NCBI GenBank assembly: GCA_019636675.1
Contig: JAHBXC010000003.1
Location: 124,001-188,000, forward strand
Direction: 5' to 3'
Length of the DNA: 64,000 nucleotides
Source of the DNA: Phycisphaeraceae bacterium
Lineage (GTDB): Bacteria; Planctomycetota; Phycisphaerae; Phycisphaerales; UBA1924
Numbering within the stretch: the first letter of the stretch is position 1; each line of letters starts with the position of its first letter. Below are positions 25,537 to 33,622 of the stretch, piece by piece. The notes under the pieces were generated by a model. The model made no database searches. It was not told the origin of the DNA and saw only the letters and a program-made list of their open reading frames with translations. The position numbers and the translations under genes are program-made.

Positions 25537-27507
25537 TCAGACGGCGCCGACGCCCAGGAGCTCGAGGACCCCGGCGACGATGTGCTTGTGCGAGAGCTCG
25601 CACATGTCCATCACTTCCTCGGGGGTGCGTGCGCTCTTGGGGATGCGCCGGACGAACATCTGCTTGAGGGTGAAGGCGTCGCCGGACTCGGTCATGGCGT
25701 CGGCGACAGCGGAGCCGATGGCGCCGCCGTAGTTGTCTTCGAGGGTGACGACGTAGCCGCCGTTCTTGTTGGCGAGGTCCATGAGTGCCTCGGAGTCGAA
25801 GGGGAGGGAGTAGAGGTCGACGAGGGTGGCGGAGACGCCGGCGCGGTCGAGGCCGTCGAGGGCCTTGTTGGCCTCGTGGACCATGTATCCGGAGGCGACG
25901 AGGAGGACATCGCGTCCCTCGTTGAGGACTTCGAAGCCGCCCAGGTTGAAGACGGTGTTCTCGTTGTAGAGGAACTCGGTCTCGGGGCGGAGGGTGCGCA
26001 TGTAGCACATGCCGTCGTGCTCGGCCATGGCTTCGGTGAGGGCGTAGGCGGCGTAGGCGTCGGCGGGCTGGAGGATGTAGCAGCCGGGGTTGCCGCGATG
26101 GTCGCGGGTGGTGGAGAGGGATCGGAACCAGGCGATGTCGGGGAGGGACATCTGGCTGGGCCCGTCGGAGGCGAGGGAGATGCCGGCGTGGCTGCCGACG
26201 ATCTTGATGTTGGCGCCGGAGTTCATCGCCATCTCGATCTGGTCGTAGGCGCGGGTGACGAACTTGGCGAAGGTGGAGACGAAGGGGATGAAGCCGGCGG
26301 CGGACATGCCAGCGGCGGCGGAGATCATGTTCTGCTCGGCGATCTTGCACTCGACGAAGCGGTCGCGCAGGGCCTGGTCCTTCTTGAAGTACTCGGCGAA
26401 GGTGGAGTTGGAGACATCGGCGTCGAGGACGACGACGCGGTCGTTGGCGTGCCCGAGCGCGCGGAGCCCGACGCCGTAGGCCTTGCGTGTGGCGAGCTTG
26501 CCGGTGTGGAGGACGGACTCCATGTCGTACTTACGCATGGTCTGCGCGAGGGGTGGGAGTTCGTCGGCCTTGAACTGGCGCGCCGGGGCCTGGGGCGGGG
26601 GCTGGATGGTGAAGCGGTCGGTGGAGGCGAGGGCGCTGGTGAGTTCGGCGCGGCGTTCGTCGAGTTCGGCCTTGGCGCGCTCGAGTTGCGAGCCCTCGGC
26701 GGGCTTGCCGTGCCAGCCGCCGCCCTGCATCATCGGGGAGCCCCAGCCCTTGACGGTGCGCGCGACGACGGCCATGGGGGCGGCCTCTTCGGGGAGCGCG
26801 ACGAAGGCGTCGAAGGCGGCCTTGATCTGGGCGGGGTCGTGCCCGTTGATGTCGTGGACGGTGTAGCCGGCGGCCTTGAGCTTGGCGGCGAGGACATCGG
26901 CGGACTGCTGGTTGCTGACCTTGTCGGCCTGCCCGTAGTTGTTGCAGTTGAAGATCGGGAGGACGCGGCAGAGGCGGCGCTCGGCGATGAAGTCGAGCGC
27001 CTCGGCGATCTGGCCCTCGCGCGACTCGCCGTCGCCGATGATGCAGTAGATCTTCTTGTCGTACCCGTCGAGACGGGCGCCCTCGGCGAGGCCTGCGGCG
27101 ACGGAGAGGCCCATGCCCAGCGAGCCGGTGGCGGCGTCGAAGAAGGGGAAGCCCTCCTCGGGGTTGGGGTGCCCGTCGAGGACGGAGTCGGCGTCGCGCA
27201 GGTGGACGAGGTCCTCGATCGTGAGGGGGCGGCGTTCGGTGGGGTCCTTGCCGACCATCACGCCCAGTTTGGCGCAGGCGGCGTAGACGACCGGGACGGC
27301 GTGGCCCTCGGAGAGGACGAGGCGGTCGGAGGTGGGGTAATCGGGGTGCTCGGGGCTCCAGCGCATCGTGTGGAACATGAGGACCGTCGTGATGTGGCTG
27401 AGCGACATCGCGGTGGTCGGGTGCCCGCTCCCGGAGGCGGCGCACATGTCCAGCGACAACTTGCAGAGTTCGATGGCCTGGGCGTGGATTGCGGCTTCGA
27501 ACGACAT
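25537..27507 (-). CDS. tkt: Transketolase
   Basis: A 656-residue thiamine-diphosphate enzyme that moves two-carbon units between sugar phosphates in the pentose phosphate pathway. The N-terminal Pyr/PP part has LSLDMCAASGSGHPTTAMS (the GHPG-like helix) and the TPP motif IIGDGESREGQIAEALDF near 165-182 with the NCNNYG end. The second part has VVLDADVSNSTFAEYFKKDQ (the ERF-type region), CKIAEQNMISAAAGM with the catalytic Glu, and DGPSQM. The C-terminal domain is complete. AAGGAG precedes the ATG by 6 bases. It is cytoplasmic. A GGG/His substitution in place of the usual GHPG is not a problem for the family. Confidence 0.95.
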   Translation of the reverse strand: MSFEAAIHAQAIELCKLSLDMCAASGSGHPTTAMSLSHITTVLMFHTMRWSPEHPDYPTSDRLVLSEGHAVPVVYAACAKLGVMVGKDPTERRPLTIEDLVHLRDADSVLDGHPNPEEGFPFFDAATGSLGMGLSVAAGLAEGARLDGYDKKIYCIIGDGESREGQIAEALDFIAERRLCRVLPIFNCNNYGQADKVSNQQSADVLAAKLKAAGYTVHDINGHDPAQIKAAFDAFVALPEEAAPMAVVARTVKGWGSPMMQGGGWHGKPAEGSQLERAKAELDERRAELTSALASTDRFTIQPPPQAPARQFKADELPPLAQTMRKYDMESVLHTGKLATRKAYGVGLRALGHANDRVVVLDADVSNSTFAEYFKKDQALRDRFVECKIAEQNMISAAAGMSAAGFIPFVSTFAKFVTRAYDQIEMAMNSGANIKIVGSHAGISLASDGPSQMSLPDIAWFRSLSTTRDHRGNPGCYILQPADAYAAYALTEAMAEHDGMCYMRTLRPETEFLYNENTVFNLGGFEVLNEGRDVLLVASGYMVHEANKALDGLDRAGVSATLVDLYSLPFDSEALMDLANKNGGYVVTLEDNYGGAIGSAVADAMTESGDAFTLKQMFVRRIPKSARTPEEVMDMCELSHKHIVAGVLELLGVGAV

Positions 27508-27840
27508 GCGGGCTCCTTGCTACAACGATCCCCTGGGAGAGGGGGGAGGTTTTCGGGCAGGGTACAGGCGTCCGGCGCGGCGCCGGGCTTGCACAGTAGT
27601 CGGACTGCGTCCCAGTATCCGCTTTCGGCGCAGATTCCACAAGTACGACCGGGGCCGGGGCGCCGGGCCGGGCAAGGGCCTGATCCCGGGTGGCTGGCCC
27701 AACCTGTCGGGCGTCGCTGGCGCAGGTACACTGTCCCTCGTTCTCGCGCTGGTCGTTCGGTCCTGATCGTCGACGCGCGAGCGAGCCCTCGAGCGATCCT
27801 CGCGTCGGGGGTTGGCTGTTGTACTGAGAGAGGTGCGCTC
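27508..27840. other. Divergent intergenic region between tkt and dnaN
   Basis: A 333-base gap without a gene. It has no repeats of the dispersed families. Weak promoter-like elements are TTGCAC...CAGTAT (27589-27617, + strand) and TACACT near 27727. A GC-rich imperfect hairpin around 27655-27700 (CGGGGCCGGGGCGCCGGGCC) is of unknown meaning. Confidence 0.4.
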
Positions 27841-29001
27841 ATGAAGGTCATCTGCGATCGCCCCGCGTTGCTGGACGCGGTCAATCTGGTCAACAGCGTG
27901 GTCGCGTCGCGCACGCCGCGCCCTCAGCTCACCTGCGTGAAGCTGTCGGCGACGAAGGGCAAGGAAGGCGGCGTGCTGACGCTGAGCGCGACGGACGCCG
28001 AGGTCGCGCTGCGGATGACGACCACGCACGTGGACGTTCAGGAAGCGGGCGAGGCGCTGGTGCCCTCGGCGAAGCTGACGCAGATCATCTCGGCGCAGGA
28101 GAGCGACAGCACGATCACGCTCGACGCGGATAAAGAGGTTTGCCACGTGCTGGGGGCGGACGCGAAGTTCAAGGTGTTCGGGTACCCGCCGGGCGAGTTC
28201 CCTCCGGTGCCGGGCTACACGGACGCGGCCAAGGGCGCGCGCGACACCTTCGCGATCCACGCCGGCGACCTGGCGACGATCATCGCGCGGACGACCTTCG
28301 CGACGGCGCGCGAGACGAGCCGCTACGCGATCAACGGGGTGCTGCTGAAGCGCGACGGGAAGCGCATCGAGATGGTCGCGACGGACGGTCGCCGGCTCGC
28401 GCTGGCGAAGGCGTCGCTGACGAACCCTGCGCCGGCGGGCGATCACCCGACGAACTGCATCGTCCCGACCAAGGCGCTGGGGCTGGTGCAGAAGCTGATC
28501 GACGAATCGGACGAGGTGGTGCGCATCGCGGTGACGGATTCGCAGATCCTCTTCGCGTTCGGCGAGGGCCCGGGGGGCGAGCCGCGCGCGACGCTGTCGA
28601 GCAACCTGGTGGAGGGCGCGTTCCCCCCGTATATGGATGTGATCCCCAAGGATCAGGACAAGAAGGCGTCGTTCGATCGCGACACGCTGCTGTCGGGCGT
28701 TCGCCGCGCGGCGCTGCTGACCAACGAGGAGTCTCGCGGCGTGCGTCTGGCGCTGGACAAGGACAAGCTGCGCCTTTCGAGCCGCGCCCCGGAGATGGGC
28801 GAGTCGGAGATCGACGTGCCGACGTCGGCGTACGACGGGGAGCCGATCGAGATCGGCTTCAACCCGGCGTTCATCACCGACGCGCTGAAGGTCATCGCCG
28901 ACGACAGCGTGATCCTGGAGCTGAAGGCGCCGAACAAGCCCGGGCTGTTCAAGTCCGGGGGCGACTTCGTCTATGTCGTGATGCCGGTGAACCTGCAGTG
29001 A
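27841..29001 (+). CDS. dnaN: DNA polymerase III sliding clamp (beta subunit)
   Basis: A 386-residue protein with the three tandem clamp domains (each ~120 residues). It begins MKVICDRPALLDAVNLVNSV. Then come LYPPGEFPPVPG near 117, RYAINGVLL near 163 and VATDGRRLALA near 180. NLVEGAFPPYMDVIP is near 260, and the C-terminus is DFVYVVMPVNLQ (the MP-x-R/L end expected). The clamp encircles DNA and tethers polymerases and repair proteins. A GAGAGG ribosome site is 10 bases before the ATG. dnaA and recF are not next to it, unlike the usual dnaA-dnaN-recF order. plsY follows after 24 bases. Confidence 0.96.
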   Translation: MKVICDRPALLDAVNLVNSVVASRTPRPQLTCVKLSATKGKEGGVLTLSATDAEVALRMTTTHVDVQEAGEALVPSAKLTQIISAQESDSTITLDADKEVCHVLGADAKFKVFGYPPGEFPPVPGYTDAAKGARDTFAIHAGDLATIIARTTFATARETSRYAINGVLLKRDGKRIEMVATDGRRLALAKASLTNPAPAGDHPTNCIVPTKALGLVQKLIDESDEVVRIAVTDSQILFAFGEGPGGEPRATLSSNLVEGAFPPYMDVIPKDQDKKASFDRDTLLSGVRRAALLTNEESRGVRLALDKDKLRLSSRAPEMGESEIDVPTSAYDGEPIEIGFNPAFITDALKVIADDSVILELKAPNKPGLFKSGGDFVYVVMPVNLQ

Positions 29002-29025
29002 TGAAGCGCTGACGCGCCGATCGCG

Positions 29026-29739
29026 ATGAGCGACACCGCCGCCTTTCTCGTCGCGCTGCTGCTCGCCTACCTCGCGGGGTCGATCCCCTTCGGGCTGCTG
29101 CTGGGGTTCGCCAGGGGCGTGGACATCCGCGCGCACGGGTCGGGGAACATCGGCGCGACCAACGCGATGCGCGTGCTGGGGAAGAAAGTCGGTTCGCTGT
29201 GCTTCGCGCTCGACGTGCTGAAGGGCCTGCTGCCCACGCTGCTGCTGGGGCTGTGGCTGGGCGTCGCGGCGAACCGCTTCCCGACGACGGCGCAGGCGTT
29301 CACGCATCTGGCGCTGGCGGCGGCGACGATCGTGGGGCATGTGTTCCCGGTGTGGCTGCGCTTCAAGGGTGGCAAGGGCGTCGCGACGGGCTTCGGCGCG
29401 ATGCTGGGGGTGTTCCCCCAGATCACGCTCCCGGCGCTGGGCGCGCTGGTCGTGTGGATCGCGTGCGCGAGGGTGACGAGGTACGTGAGTCTGTCGTCGA
29501 TCGTCGCGGCGTTGTGCCTGGCGCCCTTCGTGGCGGCGGGGGCGATGCTGGCGTCGCGCGGCGAGACGATCGGCGCGTTCGAGGCCGCGGCGCGCGCGTG
29601 GCCGTATTGGACGGTGGGCCTGGCGATGGCGCTGCTGGTGGTGGTGCGCCATCGCGAGAACATCCGGCGCCTGCTCGACGGGACGGAGCGCCGCTTGGGC
29701 GGCGCGTCGCGACGCCCGGGAACGACGCCGGACCCCTGA
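29026..29739 (+). CDS. plsY: Glycerol-3-phosphate acyltransferase PlsY
   Basis: A 237-residue, multi-span inner-membrane enzyme. It moves an acyl group from acyl-phosphate to glycerol-3-phosphate, the first step in phospholipid synthesis. Key marks are LAGSIPFGLLLG near residue 15-27, GSGNIGATNAMRVLGKKVG near 39, and FKGGKGVATGFGAMLG near 110. Four to five membrane helices are visible. It starts 24 bases after dnaN and probably shares its transcript. The C-terminal tail (RRLLDGTERRLGG) is Arg/Gly-rich and slightly long. Confidence 0.95.
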   Translation: MSDTAAFLVALLLAYLAGSIPFGLLLGFARGVDIRAHGSGNIGATNAMRVLGKKVGSLCFALDVLKGLLPTLLLGLWLGVAANRFPTTAQAFTHLALAAATIVGHVFPVWLRFKGGKGVATGFGAMLGVFPQITLPALGALVVWIACARVTRYVSLSSIVAALCLAPFVAAGAMLASRGETIGAFEAAARAWPYWTVGLAMALLVVVRHRENIRRLLDGTERRLGGASRRPGTTPDP

Positions 29740-29885
29740 TAGAGGGTGACGGGGTGCGCGGTTGGCGCCGGGTAGAGCGCGGCACGGTCCGATAGTGGAC
29801 CCTTTGCACCGAATGGGGCTGAAGCGGCGGGCGAGTCGGGCCGATCCCACCTTCCAGGAACTGGAAGGAAAGGGGGATCGAACCC

Positions 29886-30164
29886 ATGGTCAACCTCAGG
29901 TACATCAACGATCCAAGGCCGGCCCGCGCGAAGCGTTCCGCGACGAGTGAGAGCGAGCCGCGGGCCCTGCGATTCCCCGGCGGCGTGCGCGAGGTGCTCT
30001 CGCGCCCCGACCCTCGGGTGATGAATCATCACGAGTTGGCGCAGTCGATCGACAAGACGCTCGATCGCATGCAGAGCGCGCTGGACGCGCTGGCGGGCGA
30101 TGTCGAGGCGAGCTACAAGCTCAGCGAGTTCCGCGGCGACAACGACCCGAACTCGGCCGCCTGA
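29886..30164 (+). CDS. Small protein, unknown
   Basis: A 92-residue soluble protein with a basic N-terminus (INDPRPARAKRSATSE) and a helical C-terminal half (ELAQSIDKTLDRMQSALDALAG) that looks like a small coiled coil. A strong ribosome site (GGAAGGAAAGGGGG) lies just upstream. It lies 147 bases after plsY and 13 bases before the convergent end of the phosphoribosyltransferase-like gene. No family recognised. Confidence 0.5.
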   Translation: MVNLRYINDPRPARAKRSATSESEPRALRFPGGVREVLSRPDPRVMNHHELAQSIDKTLDRMQSALDALAGDVEASYKLSEFRGDNDPNSAA

Positions 30165-30176
30165 TCGCGTCGCGGG

Positions 30177-31205
30177 TCAGCGGGTCAGCAGAGCCGCGGC
30201 CGCGCCGGGGTCGTTCCCCAGAAACCAGAACCACGACGCGGTGATCACCGCGAAGGCCCCGGCGCTCACCTGGAAGGGAAGGTCCTTCGTGGCGAGCTCG
30301 GTGGGGTCGTCGTGCTCGCCTCGTTCGAGGAGCACGATGCAGCGCAGCAGGCAATAGGTGGCCGGGAGCATGGTGATCCACAGCCAGGGGAACTGGCCGT
30401 GGTGGTCGGCTTCTTTCGCCTGCGCGTAGGCGGCGTAGCCCATCAGGGTTGCGACGCCGGTGACCACGACCATCATGCGCAGGAGATCGTCGGTGTAGAC
30501 GGATTGCACGGGTCGATGGGCGCTGGCGTCGCCGGAGATGATCGGCGAGGCGCCGCGAGAGGAGGCGAGCGTTCGTCGTTCGCCCAGGCGCTTGCCGAAG
30601 GCGAGGAACATCGCGAGGAAGAGCGTGACGTTGAGGAGCCAGATGGAGGGCGCGATGCCGACGGCGGCGCACCCGCCCATCACGCGCAGGACGAAGCCCA
30701 TCGCGAGACTCATGACGTCGGCGATGACGATGTGCTTCATGCGCGCCGAGTAGGCGAAGACATTGCCGACATAGAGCGTGAGGAAGAGGGCGACCCAGGG
30801 CCTGGCGGGGGATGGGAGCAGGACGAGCCCGCCGAAGGCGAGGACGAGCAGGCAGGCCGCGAAGACGCGTGCGACGGGGACGCGCACGGCGCCGCTGGCG
30901 ATGGGCCGGCTGCGCTTGCGCGGGTGGAGGCGGTCGGCGTCGCGGTCGGCGATGTCGTTGACGACATAGCACGCGCTGCTGGCGAGGGCGAAGAGGACGG
31001 CGGCGGTGAAGGCGGGGATCGCGATGTCGCGCAGGGAGTAGCCCTGGGCGGCGAGGTCGCGCAGGCCGTAGAAGGGCCCGATGAGGACGAAGACGCTCTT
31101 GGCCCACTGCTTGGGGCGCGCGAGCTTGAGGAGACTGCGCCAGAGCGGTCGCTGTCGCGCCGCGGAGGCGCCTTCGTCGTCGTGATGCGTTGTGGTGGTC
31201 GTCAC
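30177..31205 (-). CDS. Decaprenyl-phosphate phosphoribosyltransferase-like UbiA-family enzyme
   Basis: A 342-residue membrane protein. The first Asp motif is NDIADRDADRLHPRKRSRPI, near residues 85-104, with the extra Arg/Lys run typical of enzymes that use phosphoribosyl pyrophosphate (the DPPR synthase subfamily). RPKQWAKSVFVLIGPFYGL near residue 28 is another mark. About eight membrane helices are visible. The product would be a polyprenyl-phosphate-phosphoribose, a donor for envelope glycan. It starts at a GTG (31205). It is divergent from a GT-C-type membrane protein with a shared 104-base region, which suggests they work together. Confidence 0.8.
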   Translation of the reverse strand: MTTTTTHHDDEGASAARQRPLWRSLLKLARPKQWAKSVFVLIGPFYGLRDLAAQGYSLRDIAIPAFTAAVLFALASSACYVVNDIADRDADRLHPRKRSRPIASGAVRVPVARVFAACLLVLAFGGLVLLPSPARPWVALFLTLYVGNVFAYSARMKHIVIADVMSLAMGFVLRVMGGCAAVGIAPSIWLLNVTLFLAMFLAFGKRLGERRTLASSRGASPIISGDASAHRPVQSVYTDDLLRMMVVVTGVATLMGYAAYAQAKEADHHGQFPWLWITMLPATYCLLRCIVLLERGEHDDPTELATKDLPFQVSAGAFAVITASWFWFLGNDPGAAAALLTR

Positions 31206-31254
31206 GCGTGAGGGCTGGTGCGGGGGGGATCCGGTGGAAGGCGGGGTGTCGGCA

Positions 31255-31278
31255 GGCCGATATGCTACGAAATCGGCC
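31255..31278. promoter_or_regulatory. Inverted repeat GGCCGAT-N10-ATCGGCC
   Basis: A perfect 7-base inverted repeat within the divergent promoter region of the phosphoribosyltransferase-like and GT-C genes. It includes a TATGCT box at 31261-31266. It may be an operator or part of a promoter. Confidence 0.35.
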
Positions 31279-31309
31279 GGATCGCGTTCGGCATGCAGGA
31301 AGGGCGCCC

Positions 31310-32731
31310 GTGAACACGAGGAAGAATCACACGAATCGGCTGGTGGGCGCGCTGGTCGTGGGGGCGATTCTTGCGCTCCTGGCGGGGCCGGTGATCCTGT
31401 TCGGGCAGGACCTGGGCGCTCCCGGCGACGACGGGGTGCGGCGGTACACGACGGGCGAGGCGTACGACGCGAACGACTATCACCTGCCCGTGGTGCGGGC
31501 GATGGCTGCGCAGTGGCCGGGGGTGAACATCCGCGATTACAACTCGGCGACGGCGCCGGGGTATCACCTGCTGCTGGCGGGGGCGAGCCGCGCCGGCGTG
31601 AGTGACGAGGGGCTTCGGGGCGTGACGCTGGCGCTGAGCGTGGTGTTCGTCGGGGCGGCGGCGTGGTTCGCGTCGGCGCTGGCGGGCTGGAAGCGCGGCG
31701 TGGCGCTGTGCCTGCCTCTGGTCGCGTCGTCGTATGTGCTCGCGGCGGCGTCGTGGATGACGACCGACAACGCGGCGCTGGGGATGGTCGCGATCGCGGT
31801 CGGGTGCGCCGCGTTCGGGGGCGGGCTGGCGTCGAAACTGGCGATCGGCGGGCTGGGCGCGACGCTGGCGGTGGCGACGCGACAGATCCATATCTGGACG
31901 ATCGCGCCGCTGTTCGTCGCGGCGTGCGCCGGGGCCGGCGCGACGGGGTGGATCGGGTTCGTGCGCCCGATGGCGGATCGCGTCGGGCTCGTGCCGCGCG
32001 CAGAGGCGTCGAAGCGCGACGCGGCGGCGCGTCTGGTCGTCGGCGCGTTCGCGTGCCTGGCGCCGCTGGCGCTGCTGGGGTGGTTCGCGTGGATGTGGGG
32101 CGGGCTGATCCCGCCTTCGTTCGTGGAGAAGCACGCGAGCGGTGTGTCGCTGTCGGTCCCGGCGCTGGCGCTCTCGCTCGCTGGGATCTTCGGCGCGGCG
32201 TTCGTGCCGGCGGCGTGGGAGCAGGCGAAGGCGCTGCGTGCGCGCGACCCGATCGTGCTCGGGACGGTTGCGCTGGGGCTGTTCGCCGCGCTCGCGCCGT
32301 CGACGGCGTGGGACGCGGACGCCGGGCGCAAGTTCGGGTGGCTGTGGGAGGTCGTCCGGCGCGCGCCGAGCGTGGGGGATCGTTCGGTGGTGTTCGTCGC
32401 GCTGGCGCCGGTCGGCGCGCTGGTGTTGCTGCTGCTGTGGAGAGCGGCGGCGGCGCGGGGCGATGCGCGGGCGCGCTGCGCGACGATCCTGCTGGTGGCG
32501 GGCGCGTGCTGGTGCGCGGCGCAGATGGCGAACTCGCAGGCGTGGCAGCGCTATGTCGAGCCCCCGGTGCTGTGCGGCGTGATCTGGCTGGCGGCGTGCG
32601 CGCAACCCTCGAGAGAGTCGCTGCGCGCGTGGCCAGCGCCGGTGCGCGTCGCGTGGCTTTTCGGGCCGGTTGCGCTGGCGGGGATGCTGCTGGTGGTGTC
32701 GGCGGCGACGATCTATCTGAAGGTGTTGTAG
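31310..32731 (+). CDS. GT-C-type polyprenyl-dependent glycosyltransferase-like membrane protein
   Basis: A 473-residue protein with about ten membrane helices. The first periplasmic loop after helix 1 carries DANDYHLPVVRAMAAQWPG and YNSATAPGYHLLLAG, a pattern like the acidic loop of GT-C enzymes that use lipid-linked sugars. Later comes LAVATRQIHIWTIAP. The start is the GTG at 31310, with GGAAGG 6-11 bases upstream. It should sit in the inner membrane and transfer a sugar outside. Neighbour and divergent promoter link it to the phosphoribosyltransferase-like gene, so the donor may be the lipid-linked pentose. Confidence 0.65.
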   Translation: MNTRKNHTNRLVGALVVGAILALLAGPVILFGQDLGAPGDDGVRRYTTGEAYDANDYHLPVVRAMAAQWPGVNIRDYNSATAPGYHLLLAGASRAGVSDEGLRGVTLALSVVFVGAAAWFASALAGWKRGVALCLPLVASSYVLAAASWMTTDNAALGMVAIAVGCAAFGGGLASKLAIGGLGATLAVATRQIHIWTIAPLFVAACAGAGATGWIGFVRPMADRVGLVPRAEASKRDAAARLVVGAFACLAPLALLGWFAWMWGGLIPPSFVEKHASGVSLSVPALALSLAGIFGAAFVPAAWEQAKALRARDPIVLGTVALGLFAALAPSTAWDADAGRKFGWLWEVVRRAPSVGDRSVVFVALAPVGALVLLLLWRAAAARGDARARCATILLVAGACWCAAQMANSQAWQRYVEPPVLCGVIWLAACAQPSRESLRAWPAPVRVAWLFGPVALAGMLLVVSAATIYLKVL

Positions 32732-33039
32732 GGGAAGGGAGTGGGGAAGAGGGAGTGGGGAGCAGGGGGGAGAAGGAGGAGACACTGCGCTTCGTGCGGT
32801 GTTTGCCCCTTCTTCTTTTCTCAGTTTCGAAGAGCGAGTCAGAGAAGAGGAGCGAAGCCGGGAGGCGGTGAGCACCACACTTCGTGTGGTGGCGCCGAAG
32901 AAGAAGAAGAAGAAGAAGCGCAGAGGAGGCAGAGGTTGGGGAGGGAAGCCCGGAGGTTGGGTAGCCCTCACCCCAGCCCTCTCCCATTCGGCTGCGCCGA
33001 ACAGGAGAGGGGGCAGGAATGAAGACAAACCGGAGCGTG
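32732..33039. repeat. Intergenic repeat cluster 7
   Basis: A 308-base gap with GGGAGTGGGGAAGAGGGAGTG units (32734-32775), an ACTGCGCTTCGTGCGGTGT hairpin (about 32783-32801), and CACCACACTTCGTGTGGTGGCGCC (32873-32897). It also holds an (AAG)n run (about 32898-32920), CGCAGAGGAGGCAGAGG (32919-32936), and a CTCTCCCATTCGGCTGCGCCGAACAGGAGAGGG hairpin (about 32980-33012). Confidence 0.8.
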
Positions 33040-33405
33040 TTACAAGCGTTCGAGGTCGGCGCGCGTGCGCGGGTCGGTGGCGGCGTTGCCGGTGTTGAGG
33101 GTGGTGGCGGGCTCGAAGAGGAGGACGTGGCACTCGCCGTCGACGCTGGCGGGGCGGTGCTCGACGCCTCGGGGGACGACGATCATCTCGCCCTCGCGCA
33201 CGAGTTCGGAGCGGTCGGTGAAGTCCATGCGCATCGTGCCCTTGACGACGAGGAAGAGTTCGTCTTCGTGGTCGTGGTGGTGGAAGACGAACTCGCCCTC
33301 GAACTTCACGAGTTTGACCATCTGCCCGTTGAGTTCGGCGGCGATGCGCGGGGACCAGTGGTCGGTGAAGGTTGCGAAGGCGTTGTGGAGGTTGATTGGG
33401 TGCAT
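33040..33405 (-). CDS. Cupin-fold protein
   Basis: A 121-residue single-domain beta-barrel protein. The cupin metal motif is HHHDHEDELFLVVKGTMRMDF near residues 41-61. A second motif, IVVPRGVEHRPASVDG, with its His completes the metal site. The small cupin fold covers isomerases, oxygenases and binding proteins; no substrate can be assigned. The ATG at 33405 abuts repeat DNA. The frame extends further upstream but only through repeat DNA. It stands between the GT-C gene and the EPS island. Confidence 0.85.
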   Translation of the reverse strand: MHPINLHNAFATFTDHWSPRIAAELNGQMVKLVKFEGEFVFHHHDHEDELFLVVKGTMRMDFTDRSELVREGEMIVVPRGVEHRPASVDGECHVLLFEPATTLNTGNAATDPRTRADLERL

Positions 33406-33409
33406 GCGA

Positions 33410-33622
33410 AAGGCACGGGTGATGAGGCGAGAGGCACGAGGGAAGAGGGCCAGGATTGGTGCAATTGTAAGTGCGTGTGGTTGTTGTGTGTGCGAGGCGG
33501 GGTAGCCCGGGTCAGGAATGCCCCGGGGCACCGAGAAGGAGTGGAGAAGAGCATGAAAAAACGGGCGATCTCTCTCGCCCGTTTGGCTCGTGCCTGATGC
33601 CTTGTGCCTCGTGCCTTCTTCT
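33410..33622. repeat. Intergenic repeat cluster 8
   Basis: Contains AGGCACGGGTGATGAGGCGA and following GGCACGAGGGA units (33410-33445). It also has GTAGCCCGGGTCAGGAATGC with CCCGGGGCACCG (33501-33535). A reversed CTGATGCCTTGTGCCTCGTGCC segment (33594-33617) forms an inverted pair with the first units. Confidence 0.7.
33555..33584 (-). terminator. Terminator after ugd
   Basis: The minus strand has AAACGGGCGA, a six-base loop, then TCGCCCGTTTTTT. It lies about 40 bases past the ugd stop. Confidence 0.8.

Noticed and set aside
27655..27700. GC-rich hairpin before dnaN as a possible structured RNA such as SRP RNA
   Set aside because: It lacks the conserved GGAAGGAAGC-type loop and has no clear promoter and terminator pair.
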